Positions 42,486 through 53,565 of a DNA stretch of 64,000 bases are shown here, in pieces (positions within the stretch are counted from its first letter, which is position 1; the number at the start of each line of letters is the position of its first letter). A model generated the notes under the pieces. It was not told the DNA's origin and made no database searches. It saw nothing but the letters and a program-made list of their open reading frames with translations. Made by a program: the position numbers and the translations under genes. The DNA is taken from contig CM070910.1 of NCBI GenBank assembly GCA_036417435.1, positions 76,802,784 through 76,866,783 on the forward strand, given 5' to 3'. Source of the DNA: Inia geoffrensis (Eukaryota; Chordata; Mammalia; Artiodactyla; Iniidae).

Positions 42486-44233
42486 TTGGACAAAAAGGGC
42501 GTATGCGTTTTTATATGCGTTTTTTCCTGAATATATTCAGGAAAAAACGCATACGCCCTTTTTGGCCATCCAAGGAAGCCTGCAGTGGAAATCCGCACTA
42601 CAATGAAGTCTCACTTCCCACCGCTAAAAGGGCCGTTGAAAAATAGTGTAAAATCCAGAGAGGGAGAACAGGCCATGGAGAACAAGGAGCCTTGTTATGC
42701 TGATGGGCGGGATATAAATTGCTAACAGTCACTCAGCATAAGTGTATGGTGTTTCCTGGAACAAATTAAAAAACAAGCTACAGAGCTCAGGACACTTCCA
42801 CTTATGTTGCTATGGATTCGGATAATTTAAATGAAAAAGACAAGGCCACACCAAAGTTGGGGGCTGCTCTGTTTACGAGAACCTTGCGTATGGTACAACT
42901 TTCATATCCCAGAAAGAGAAAAATGGATATAGAAGTTGTGGTACTTACCTACAATGGAATATCACTCAACAATAAAATCAATGGCATCGGGACAGAAGCA
43001 GCATAAATGAGTGGATTTAAGTATGATGGTTCTAAGTGAAATATGTCACACAGAAAAAGAAACATCATAAGATATCACTAATACCGGGAATGTAAACAAG
43101 GTTACGCATGAACTGCATTACAAAACACAACAGAGTCTCACATTTACAAAAGAAACTTATGCTTTCTTAAGGGGAAAGGAGAGTGGGGAGGCTGCATAAA
43201 ACCAGAGGTTGACATTAGTACAGATACCGTTCCATAAGCTAAGTATATATTAGACAAGACATACTCCTTGCTCAACGAAATGGACGTAACACCCCTTAAT
43301 CAATGCCTAGGAATATACCTGAGTACAAAGAAACTTAAAACCCATATATTTATAGGTCTCCGTAAGAGAATCATGTGTGTGTACAACAGCATAAACACAG
43401 CAGTGAATATAAGGTAAATCCCATTATAAAAATAAATTTTAAAAACAAAACACAACGACTGTGAAATAGAGAGAAATTCTTATATAATTCATTCAGGGCT
43501 TGCATTAAACTTGGATTTACCACTTCTACATCCACAGGTGGGAGAGATATAAGGTTGGACACTTGGGGCCGATAGGATTGGTGAGGTTGGGTGAGCAATA
43601 GCAGACCCTTTCATGTAATAGTGCATGCTACTCATTCCATAGGTCCCAAATCTCCAGGTTTAAGGGATTTATCCTTCATCTAAAATATGCATAGAAAACC
43701 CAGAATATGGTCCAATAAGTGACCAGGTAAAATTTCGAAAACTCACCTCAGTTTTCAGCCCCTGATACACGGGTTCACCATTCCAGACGTTCTCCCCACT
43801 TGGAGAATCAGTGCCTTTAACCTCTTGTTTGGCACAGTTTGCAATTTCTGCGGAAGATGAACAGTAATATGGAGAACCAATGAGGGACCAACTCTATGTG
43901 ATTGGACCGGCACATTGTACTCTGATTTCCCACCAGGAAGAAGAATTCACCAACGGCTCAGCGTGCCATGCCAGAACCAGATTAGTGCCTGAAGCAATTC
44001 TTTGGTTTTGCGGTCAGCTCCCAAGAAAGCGAGTTGAACAAAGGAGCTTAGGGGCACTGTAATTCACAATCCTGCAGAGATACAAATGACCCCTATCATC
44101 CGAAAATTTACTGAAGGAAGGCTGGGAAGAGGACTTGAACACGACACAGAATTGCAGAAAACAGATATCAGGTGGTAGATTAGAATTGCTCTGAAAGCAT
44201 AGGAAAAGGGGCAGCACTTCGACAATTATGCGC
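42486..44233 (+). repeat. Satellite monomer 4 of array 1
   Basis: The unit is 1,748 bp. The palindrome region, 42,486-42,568, has the 12 bp left-arm duplication. The second half, from about 43,480, begins to differ from monomers 1-3, for example by a short deletion near 43,790 where the other copies read GCTTTATTAACACA. Confidence 0.9.
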
Positions 44234-44306
44234 TTGGCCAAAAAGAGCGTATGCGTTTTTTCCTGAATATATTCAGGAAAAAAACGCATACGCTCTTTTT
44301 GGCCAA
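44234..44306. repeat. Palindrome with paired arm substitutions
   Basis: Relative to the perfect copies of array 2, the left arm has A at 44,246 (normally G) and the right arm has T at 44,294 (normally C). These positions face each other in the hairpin, so pairing is kept. The only asymmetry is one extra A in the A run of the right arm. Confidence 0.9.
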
Positions 44307-45975
44307 CTCAGCAAGCCTGCAATGGAAATCTGCTCTACAATGAAGTCTCACGTCCCACTGCTCAAAAGGGCCGTCCAAATAATGTGTAAAATCCAGAGAG
44401 CCGGACAGGCCATGGAGAACTGGCAGACTTGTTATGTTAATGTGCGGGATGTAAGTTGCCACCAGCCACACTGCAGAAGTGTATGGTGTTTCCTGGAACA
44501 TATAAGAAACCAAGTGACAGAGCCTGGGGCACTTCCATTTATGGTCCTATAGATTAGGAAAAATTAAATGAAAAAGACACAGCCACACCAAAGGTTGGGG
44601 CTGCTCTCTTTACAAGAACTTTTCTGTGGTACAACTACAATAGCCCAGAAAGGGAAAAATGGATATAGTTGTTGTGGTACTTACGTACAATGTAATATCA
44701 CTCAGCAATGAAATCCATGTCATCTGGCCCATAGGAACAAAATCAGTTGATTTTCGTATGATGTTTCTAAGTTAAATAAGTCACGTAGAAAAAGAAACAT
44801 CATAAGATTCCAGTAGTACTGGGAATGTAAACATAGGTACACATGAACTGAATTACAAAACAGAACAGAGTCTCACATTTACAAAAGGAACTATGCTTGC
44901 CTAAGGGGAAGGTTGAATTGCGAGGCTGCATAAAACCAGGGGTTGAAATTAGTACAGATACCTTTCTATAAGCCAATATGTATTATACAAGACCTACCCC
45001 TTGCTCAACGAAATGGACTCATCACACCTTATTTAGTGGTTTGGAATATAACTGACTACTAAGGAACTTCAAACCTATGTATTTATATGTTTCTGTAAGA
45101 CAATCCTGTGTGTGTACGGTGCCATAAACACAGCAGTGAAAATCAGACAAATCCCACTATAAAAATAAATTTCAAAAACAAAACACAATGACTGTGCAAT
45201 AGAGAGAAATTCTTAAATAATTCATTTAGGGCTTGTGATGAAACCTGGATTTACCACAACTACATCTGCAGCTGAGGGAGATGTAAGGCTGGACACTTGT
45301 GGCTGATAGAATTGGTGAGATTTGGTGAGAAAATGCAGACACTTTGATGTAATAGTGCTTGGTACACATTCTATGGGTCCCAAATCTCCAGGTTTAAGGG
45401 ATTCATCATTCAGCTAAAATATGCATGGGAAACGCAGAGTATGGTCCACAATGTAATCAGGCAAAGTTTCTAAAACTCATCTCAGTTTTGGCCCCCTGGT
45501 ACTCGGGTTCAGCATTCCACATACTTTACTAACACTCTCCCCACTTGGAGAGTCAGTGTCTTTAAACTCCTGTTTTCAAAGCTTGCAAATTCTGCGGAAG
45601 ATGAACAGGAATCAGGGGAACCAATGAGTGACTAACTCTATGTCTTTGGACGGGCACATTGAACTCTGATTTCCCACCAGGAAGAAAAATTCACCAAAAG
45701 CTCTGCATGGTGTGCTGGAACCAGTTTAGTGCCTGAAGCAATTCTGCGGTTTGCGGCCAGGTCACAAGAAAGTGACTTGAAAAAAGGAGCTTAGGGCTAC
45801 TGTATTTCACAAACGTGCAGAGTTATAAAGGACAACTATCATCCAAAATATATTGAAATAAGGCTGTGAAGATGAGTTGAATGCCAGACACAATTGCAGG
45901 AAACAGATTTCACGAGGTACATTGGAATTGCATTTAAAGCATATGAAAAGAGGCAGAACTTCAACATTGATGTAC
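44234..45975 (+). repeat. Satellite monomer 5 of array 1, diverged
   Basis: The unit is 1,742 bp. The palindrome at 44,234-44,306 lacks the 12 bp duplication and contains a matched pair of substitutions in its two arms (see findings). The rest is clearly more diverged than monomers 1-4. Confidence 0.88.
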
Positions 45976-47717
45976 TTGGCCAAAAAGTGTGTATGCGTTT
46001 TTTTCCTGAATATATTCAGGAAAAAACTCGTACGTCCTTTTTGGCCAACCAAGCAACCGTGCAATGGAAATCCACACTACAATGAAGTCTCTCTTCCCAC
46101 TGGTCAGAACAGACATCTGAAAAATTCTATGAACCAGAAAGGCAGGACAGCCTATGGAGAACAGGGAGCTTTGTTATGCTGATGTTCAGGATGTTAATTG
46201 CCAACAGCCACTCTGGAGAAGTGTATGGTGTTTCCTGAAACATCTAAAAAATCAAGCTACAGAGCGTAAGGCACTTCCTCTTGTGTTCCTATAGTTTAGG
46301 GACATTTAAACAAAAACCACAGCCACCCTAAAATTTGGGAATTCTCTGTTTACAAGAACCTCAACTACAGTACAACTTCAATAGCTCAGAAAGAGAAAAA
46401 TGGATATAGAAATTGTGCTACTTACGTACAATGGAATGTCAGTCAACAGTGAAATCAATGTCATCAGGCCCGTAGCAGCATAATGAGTGGATTTAAGTAT
46501 GATGATTCTAAGTGAAATAAGTTACACAGATAAAGAAACATCGTAAGATATCACTAATATCGGGAATGTAAACACGACTACACATGAACTGTATTACAAA
46601 ACACAACGGAGTCTCACATTTAGAAAATAAACTTTTGCTTGCTTAAGGGGAATGGTGGGTTGGGAGGCTGCATAAAACCAGAGGTTGAAATTTGTACAGA
46701 TACTTTTTTATAAGCCAAATATATATCAGAAGAGGCCTACTCCTTGCTGAACGAAATGGACTCAACACCCCGTATTCAATTCATAAGAATATACCTGACT
46801 ATGAAGAAACGTAAAACCCATGTATTTATAGGTGTCTGTAAGAGAATCATGTGTGTGTACAGTGGCATAAACACAGCAGTGAAAATCAGCTAAATCCCAC
46901 TATAAAAATAAATTTCAAAACCGAAACACAAAGACTTTGTAATAGAGAGAATTTCTTAAATAATTCATTGAGGGCTTGTGATGAAACCTGGATTTAACAC
47001 ATCTACATCCACAGCTGGGGGAGATATAAGGCAGGACACTTGCGGCTGATAGGATTGGAGAGGTTTGGTGAGCAAATGCCGAATATTTGTTTAATAGTCC
47101 ATGGTACCCATTCCATGGGTCCTAAATCTCCAGATTTAAGGGATTCATCTTTCAGCTAAAATATGCATGGGAAACGCAGAGTGTGATACAACATGTGATC
47201 AGGAAAAGTTTCTAAAACACATCTCAGTTTTTACACGCTGGTACTCGCGTTTGCCATTCCAGATACTTTATTAACACTTGCACCTCTTGGGGAGTCCGTG
47301 CCTTTAACCTCCTGTTTGGCACAGTTTGCAATTTCTGCCCAAGACAAACAGTGATAGGGAGAACCAATGACCAACTAACCCTAGGTGTTTTGACGGGCAC
47401 ATTGAACTCTGATTTCCAAACTGGAAAAATAATTCACCAAAGGCTCAGCATGGTTTGCTGGAAACAGATTAGTGCCTGAAGCAATTCTGCCATTTTGCGG
47501 CCAGCTCACAAGAAAGTGAGTTTAAAAAAGGAGCTTAAGGACACTGTAATTCACAAGCCTTCAGTTATAAAGATAACTTTCACCCAAAAATATATTGACG
47601 TAAGGCTGTGAAGAGGACTTGAATGCTAGGCAGAATTGCAGGAAACCAATTTCATGTAGTAAACTGGAATTGCTCTGAAAGCATAGGAAAAGAGGCAGCA
47701 CTTCGACAATGATGCAC
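45976..47717 (+). repeat. Satellite monomer 6 of array 1, diverged
   Basis: The unit is 1,742 bp. The palindrome at 45,976-46,048 is decayed, partly through loss of CpG sites (GGCGTATGCG has become GTGTGTATGCG). Confidence 0.87.
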
Positions 47718-48510
47718 TTGGCCAAAAAGGGTGTATACGTTTTTTGCCTGAATATATTCAGGAAGAAACACATACGCCCTTTTTGGCCAAGCAAGGAAAC
47801 CGGCAATGGAAATCCACACTACAATGAAGTCTCACTTCCCACCGCTTAAAAGGGTCGTCTGAACAAAGTGTAAAATCCAGAGAGGCAAGACAGGCCATGG
47901 ATAACAGGGAGCTTTGTTATGATGATTGGTGAGATGTAAATTGCCAACAGGTACTCTGGAGAAGTGTATGGTGTTTCCTCAAACATCTAAAAATCAAAGC
48001 CACAGAGCCTAGGGCACTTCCACTTATGGCCCTGTAGCTTAGGAAAATTAAACGAGGAAGACACAGCCACCCCAATATTTAGGGCTGCTGTGTTTACAGC
48101 AACCTCAAGTACAGTACAACTTAAATATCCTGGAAAAAAAAATGGATAAAGACACTGTGCTACTTACGTACAATGAAATATCACTCAGTAATGATATCAA
48201 TGTAATCAGGCCCGTAAAAGCAAAATGAATGGATTTCAGTACAATGATTCTAAGTGAACTAAGTCACACAGAAAAAGAAAATTATTATAAGGTATCAATA
48301 ATAAAGGGAATGTAAGCTTGGCTACATATGAACTGAATTACAAAACAGAACAGAGTCTCACAGTTGGGAAACAATTTTATGCTTGTTTAAGGGGAAAGTT
48401 GAGTTGGGGTGTGGCATAAAACCAGAGATTGAAATGAGCCCAAATACCGTTCCATAAGCCAAGTATGTAATAGAGAGGACCTACTCCTTGCTCAAAGAAA
48501 TAAACTCAAC
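47718..48510 (+). repeat. Satellite monomer 7 of array 1, 3'-truncated
   Basis: The unit stops 793 bp after the palindrome start, inside the L1-like block at AAATAAACTCAAC. It is replaced directly by an independent L1 sequence beginning AATGAGGTATCACC. The palindrome at 47,718-47,790 is decayed. Confidence 0.85.
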
Positions 48511-49240
48511 AATGAGGTATCACCTCACACCTGTTAGAATGGGCATTATCAGAAATTCTACAAATAACAAGTGCTCAAATGGTGTGGAGAAAAGGAAACC
48601 TCTTCCACTATTGTTGGGAATGTAAATTGATACAGTCTCTATAGAGAACAGTATGGAGGTTCCTTAACAACTAACCATAAATTACCATATGATCCAGCCA
48701 TCCCACTACTGAGCATATATCCAGACAAAACCATAAATCGAGAGGAGACTTTCACCACAAAGTTCATTGCATCACTATAATAGCCAGGTAATGGAAGCAA
48801 CATAAATGTCCACAGACACACGAATGCATAAAGAGATGGTACATATATAAAATGGAATATTACTCAGCCATAAGAAGGAAATAAATTGGATCATTTGTAG
48901 AGATGTAAATGGATATAGAGACTGTCATAGAGAGTGAAGTATGTCAGAAAGAGAAAAACAAATATTGTATATTAATGCATATATGTGGAACCTAGAAAAA
49001 TTGTGCAGATGAACCAGTTTGCAAGGCAGAAATAGAACAACAGATGTAGAGAAAAAACATATGGACATCAAGTGGGAAAAGCTGTGGTGGGTAGGTGGTG
49101 GGAGGAATTGAGAGATTCAGATTGGCATGTATACATTTATATGTATAAAATAGATAACCAATAAAAACCTTCTGTATAAAAAACTAAAATATATTTCAAA
49201 ATTAAAAAAAAAAAATTAAAAATTTAAAACAGAAAAAAAA
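48511..49240 (+). mobile_element. 5'-truncated LINE-1, 3' end
   Basis: The sequence has the typical order of the end of a mammalian L1. A segment from the end of ORF2 contains AATGAGGTATCACCTCACAC, GGGAATGTAAATTGATACAG and CAGTATGGAGGTTCCTTAA. This is followed by ATAAAATGGAATATTACTC and a 3' untranslated region, then A-rich sequence from about 49,198. The form resembles cetartiodactyl L1 families. It lies in the same orientation as the L1-like blocks of the satellite but is much closer to ordinary L1, so it is a separate insertion. I saw no clear target-site duplication. It has no coding capacity. Confidence 0.85.
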
Positions 49241-49420
49241 TGTTCTTCCCTTCACATACGTGTATTTATATGAATACATTATTTCCATGCTTATATCTGT
49301 AAATAACAAAAAGAGGAATAAAATATACCTAGAACCCAAAATGAAAAAAAAAAAAATACTAAACAGAACCCACCAGTTACACAGAGGAAAACTGTATCAG
49401 GGCACTTGCTCCAGTTGTAA
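49241..49420. other. AT-rich segment with a second A tract
   Basis: This short AT-rich stretch contains GAGGAATAAAATATACC and a 13 bp A run near 49,344. It could be the tail of a second small retroposed sequence or the decayed continuation of the L1 tail. I cannot assign it. Confidence 0.5.
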
Positions 49421-50660
49421 ATAATCCTGTAGTTGGTCAGTGGTGGGGAATCATCTCCCATTCAGCCAGCAGCCCCCACGCAACAAGCATCCTCATTGTA
49501 AAGCTGGGGGACTGTGCCGAGGCCTCTGTGAGCTGAGCCACAGGCCAGCTGCTGCTGAACTGTTCCCACCCTTCCCAGATAAAACAGCTGAATATGTGCA
49601 AGGACTTGAAAGCCTAGAGCAAGGGCCGTGGAGCCACAAAAGTGACAGCATGCCGGCTGACTTGGTGTCTGAAGGCCAGCCAGGATGGTCCTGGCCCTGG
49701 GTGCTCTTCTGGAAGCTTTCCATTTCCCTGCCTGAGAAACCCCTCCTGTCCCGCTCCCACTGCTTTTTTCCTTCCTCACCTCTGCCCAGGGAAAAATTCC
49801 AGCAGCAGTTATGGGTGACACATCCTCTTCTTTAGCAGGTGACAGCCTGGAAACTGCTGCAGAAAGTCCAGCAGAGACCAACTCACACTAGGTCACTCAC
49901 AAAGCCGTGGCCTCTCAATCCCTCCCACCAGCCCAGCCCCGAGACTACTGACAGGGCAGAGAATATGGTGTCAGGCAGAGCTGCAGGGGCTCTTGCTGCC
50001 TGGAGCGGTGTTTATATTGACCTCAAAACAGGCACACCTGGGCAGGGCTGGCCCGATTGGTCAGACTGCACAGGTCAGCCAATCCTCACTACTCAGGGGC
50101 TCACAGTTGCAGAAAATTGACCTTGCTGAACCGGCCAGCTTGAAGGAACAGGTGTAGGCTCTTGAAAGTCTGGATACACAAGGGGCTGCAGCTCTGGTTT
50201 GTTTTCTAGTCATTTTATCTGGCCCATGAGTGGGAGACAACTTCAAGAAAATCCTCTCCTAATGAAAGGAACACAGAAGTCAGGGAGAGGAGAGGTGGGT
50301 GGTGGCTGGAGGCAGAAACCTGGTGTCCTGGGTGCAGTGGAAGTCTCTGGAAGACCAGGCAGAGGGAGGCCCTACAGAGTGATGCCTATGGTCACAGACG
50401 TGTCGGAGCTGCTGTTTGTTAGTTCAAGTCCAGCTCTGAGGTGTTCTGTTTCAGCTCTGAGAGACAGGTGAGCTGGGGTTGCTCTGCAATGAGGGTTATG
50501 TGCACGGTTCCTGTTTGCCCAGCCCTGCCACGGTACCTCTGTATCCTGGGAGGGGCCTGACCAGGAGAGCCCAATGGACTGGGGTGGGGGTGGGGTACCT
50601 GCCCAGGTGAGCTCCATATCCTGGTATTGGCCTGACCACGAGAGACAAATGGGCTGCCGG
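49421..50660. other. Unassigned GC-rich stretch of the island
   Basis: The base composition is clearly richer in G and C than the flanking satellite. I recognise no gene or repeat family. Open frames on both strands (for example 49,440-49,835 plus and 49,462-49,881 minus) overlap each other and show no recognisable domain. ATTGG and CCAAT boxes at about 50,056 and 50,079 would fit a retroviral long terminal repeat, but this is only a suggestion. A degenerate direct repeat lies at its right end. Confidence 0.5.
50541..50658. repeat. Degenerate direct repeat, offset 74 bp
   Basis: The segment starting with ATCCTGGGAGGGGCCTGACC (50,543) is repeated in altered form from about 50,617 (ATCCTGGTATTGGCCTGACC). 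Both are followed by an A-GAGAG-like stretch and CAAATGG or CCAATGG. It lies just upstream of the pol remnant. Confidence 0.6.
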
Positions 50661-50669
50661 GAACCTAGT

Positions 50670-51690
50670 AAAGGATGTCAGGACAGTCAGTTATGCCACC
50701 AAGGGTATACCTCCAGTAGTTCCTAATTCCTACACACTGCTAGTCATTCTACCAACCACCAGGACATGGTGTTCTGTATTAGACTTCAATGATGCCTTCT
50801 TTTGTATTCCATTAGTCCCAGAGTCACAAGAAATTTTGCCTTGTGAGTGGCAGGACTCAGCATACAGCAAAAACAATACTGCTGGGCCGTCTCGCCCCAA
50901 GGGTACACAAATTCCCACACCATCTTTGGGAAAGCTTAGCTAAAGACCTAAAAGTTCTACCTCTGGAAAAGGAAACCCTCCTTCAATATGCAGACGCCAT
51001 TCTAATTGCCAGCCCTACTAAGGAGGCCTCTAAACTACCAAGCCAATACAGGATAGAAGTTGTCCAAGAAAAAGCTCAAATATCACACACTAAGGTGACC
51101 TGCCTGGGCTTCATTCTCACAGAAGGTCTGAGAAGCCCATCTCAAGAAAGGGAAGAAACCATTTGCAGCCTTAGCCCTTCTAAAAGTAGAAGACAGCTTA
51201 GGAGTTCCTGGGGAGGCTGTGGTTTGCTGTATCTAGATCCCGAACTACAGTCTAATAGCTGGGCCTCTATATGAAAAACTGAAAGGAAAAGATGATGATC
51301 CTTTTGAATAGAATCCAGAAGTGGTCTTTCAAGAATGGAAAGAGCAGCCAATTCAGACCCTTTACCTGGAACTCCCTAATTTAGCTAAACCCTTTGACTT
51401 TTACATTCCTGGTGAAAGGTGAATCGCCATTGGAATATTAGTGCAAAAACTGGGACCACTTGAAAAGGAACAACGCAAGAATGCATTCCAGGTAGGATAA
51501 ACTACGGTCACCAAGGGGCTTGGTCCACCACCACATCTGGCCAAGATACTGGCAGTATCTAAAAACCTGGAAATCAGCAGCCTGAAAGGCAACCTCACTC
51601 ATAAAGGAAAAGGACCCCACGTGTTGATCCTAACCACCAAACATGCCTTGAGGTTGCAAGGTTCACTCCATGAGCACACTGACCTCGAGT
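50670..51690 (+). pseudogene. Endogenous retrovirus pol fragment (gammaretrovirus-like), inactivated
   Basis: Translated pieces in more than one forward frame resemble the reverse transcriptase palm and the connection to the RNase H region of gammaretrovirus-like Pol. The conserved LDFNDAFF-type block is at 50,779-50,802. The segment holding the second catalytic motif is in a different frame (open frame 50,843-51,274), so at least one frameshift separates them. The catalytic YxDD motif reads YADA at 50,987-50,998, so the last aspartate is lost. An in-frame TGA interrupts the later segment at 51,420-51,422. Protease, integrase and complete terminal repeats were not identified. This is an old, dead copy with no activity expected. 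Confidence 0.75.
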
Positions 51691-52990
51691 GAGGAGGCCC
51701 TCCAACTCCAACCTCCAGAGAGACAACCGGGGGCAACGGGGCCCCATGGCGACTCGTGTAACCATCATTTTACCTGGAGTTTCTATCAGAAAACAACAAG
51801 AGTGTGTAAAAAAAGAGTAGACTACTGCTTTCAGGACTTACTGCACCCAGAGGGGAGCTAATAAGCTTGGCAGGGGAACAGTATATCACACTGTCACCAT
51901 AGAAAAGCCTACAGCCACCATGATGATGGTGGCCAATAAGACCGGCTGTACTCCTGGCTACCTCTAAAGGCTGTTGACTCAGTGTCCATCATGGTCCTGG
52001 ATCACCACTGACTCTGGACTGGCTGGGAGTTGAGCAGGCAAGGCTCTGACACCTGGTACTCTTTTTACATTAATTCAGGCACCTAATTGAAGAAAACAAA
52101 GACTACTGGTCAGAACATCTAGGCTGGCAGAAACGGTCAGCCTAAGGTGGCCTAACAAATGTGGGGTGGGGTAAAACCTGCCCCCACAGTGTCTCTGCAC
52201 ATACCTTTCCTGTACCCTTAAAGGTCATTAGAATCTATAACACTTCCAATGCTTGTACTCTGGTGGACGAGCAGGGGGGCAGCAGCCCTGGGGACAATCA
52301 ATCTCACCTGGAGGCTGCTGGGGAGAAGTTCTGACCCTCACCCCCGGGTATGAGGGCTCCCAACTCAGCACTCAACAGTTACAGAAGAGGGGTCTGCACA
52401 CTCATACTCCAAGAATGAGGAATGGGACAAAAGACAGAGGAGGGTTTTGTCACCAGCAAAGCCCATTAAAAATCCCTGGGAGATAAAAATAGAATCTGGG
52501 CAATAAAATAAAGTCTAACCTCTGTTATACTTTGTGCTTTGTCTAATTTCACGTGCTCCTAGGTTCCCACATGCAGAGCTGCCACACCCGACACTTCAGA
52601 CCAGTTTTCCTACTGCAGAATGGCTGTGTTGACACTTCAGCTCCTGGGGCCCTGTGCAGGCTCTGCGATATAGAGCCTGAGCTGCATCCAAGCCGGCCCC
52701 CTAGAGCTCCATCCCCTCCCTCCCACTGACTCTCACAGGACCTCTACAGTGCAGGCTAACACAGCCTGCGGGGTAGCGCATGATCTCACCTCTCCATTCT
52801 CTGATCAAAATATAGTTTCCTTTGCTTCTGAACCAAACTCAGTCTCGATCTGTTGGCTCCAATGACACTGGGCAGGGGCATACTTGTTGGGGTCCACTCT
52901 GGAGGATGAGTAACAGAGATTGATAACATTGTAACTTCAATGAACAGATGTGTGAGCCAAGCTGTGATTAACATAGAACAGTATATAAGG
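51691..52990. other. Unassigned, possibly retrovirus-derived sequence
   Basis: No intact frame or clear family match is visible. Overlapping AATAAA signals occur at 52,502-52,511, and a TATA-like TATATAAGG lies at about 52,982. The stretch around 52,790-52,900 has the look of a long terminal repeat, but I cannot define its ends. Its position after the pol fragment makes a retroviral origin plausible for at least part of it. Confidence 0.4.
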
Positions 52991-53250
52991 CTCGGGTAAA
53001 ATAAGATGTTTCTAACACTTCCATTTTATATTTCCATCATTCTATTATAAGCAAGTTCAGTGAAAAGATTTGTCTTATTTGTCAGGTCAATATTAGAGAA
53101 ATGAAGTGATTTCTTTCCAAGGATGTACATCTAATAATCTTGGTTAAAGCTTCAATCTTGTTTTAAATGCTTTTCCATTGAAAATTATACCTCTGTTTCA
53201 GCTCTCCCATTTCTGAGAAGTATAAAATCTTATAATTTATTATTACCAAA
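52991..53250. other. AT-rich unassigned sequence
   Basis: I see no gene, repeat family or strong structure here. It separates the possible retroviral remains from the L1 fragment at 53,251. Confidence 0.5.
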
Positions 53251-53440
53251 GAGGAAAGTAGGAGGAGGGATAAATTAACAGTTTGGGATTAACACATACA
53301 CACTGCTATGTATAAAGTAGATCATCTACAAGGAACTACTGTATAGCATAGGGAACTACACTCAATATGTTGCAATAACGTATAAGGGGAAAAATCTGAA
53401 AAAGAATAGATATTTTTATTGACATCATCTATCAATGACA
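53251..53440 (+). mobile_element. LINE-1 3' untranslated region fragment
   Basis: The order of landmarks is that of a cetartiodactyl L1 3' end: GGAGGAGGGATAAATTAACA, then GTTTGGGATTAACACATACA, then AGGAACTACTGTATAGCATA, then GGGAACTACACTCAATATG, then AATCTGAAAAAGAATAGAT. Both ends are truncated and there is no A tail. It differs from the L1 piece at 48,511-49,240 and sits at the other border of the island. Confidence 0.82.
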
Positions 53441-53565
53441 GTTAAAATGTAACCTAAGGGAAGCCGTTGGTGAGTGCTTCTGACCCTGACGACATCAATC
53501 ATCTAAAGTTCGGACTCTGCCTACTTCCCAAGGCACAAGGCGGCAGGATTTCTAAAATGGTGCAG

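Larger units (their letters stand above)
36103..48510 (+). repeat. Satellite array 1, about 1.75 kb monomer
   Basis: Seven monomer landmarks (the palindrome start) fall at 37,229, 38,973, 40,729, 42,486, 44,234, 45,976 and 47,718, giving spacings of 1,742-1,757 bp. Each monomer runs: a palindrome of about 72-83 bp, an L1-like block of about 0.8 kb ending in an A-rich tail, then about 0.8 kb of sequence I do not recognise. Monomers 38,973-44,233 are closely similar, and those to the right become progressively more diverged toward the island at 48,511. The monomer length and L1 content match what I recall of the common cetacean satellite. Strand is given by the direction of the L1-like block. 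Confidence 0.93.

Noticed and set aside
49440..49881. Overlapping open frames of 131 (+) and 139 (-) codons in GC-rich DNA
   Set aside because: There is no recognisable domain, no splice or promoter context I could support, and both strands are open, which is common in GC-rich sequence.
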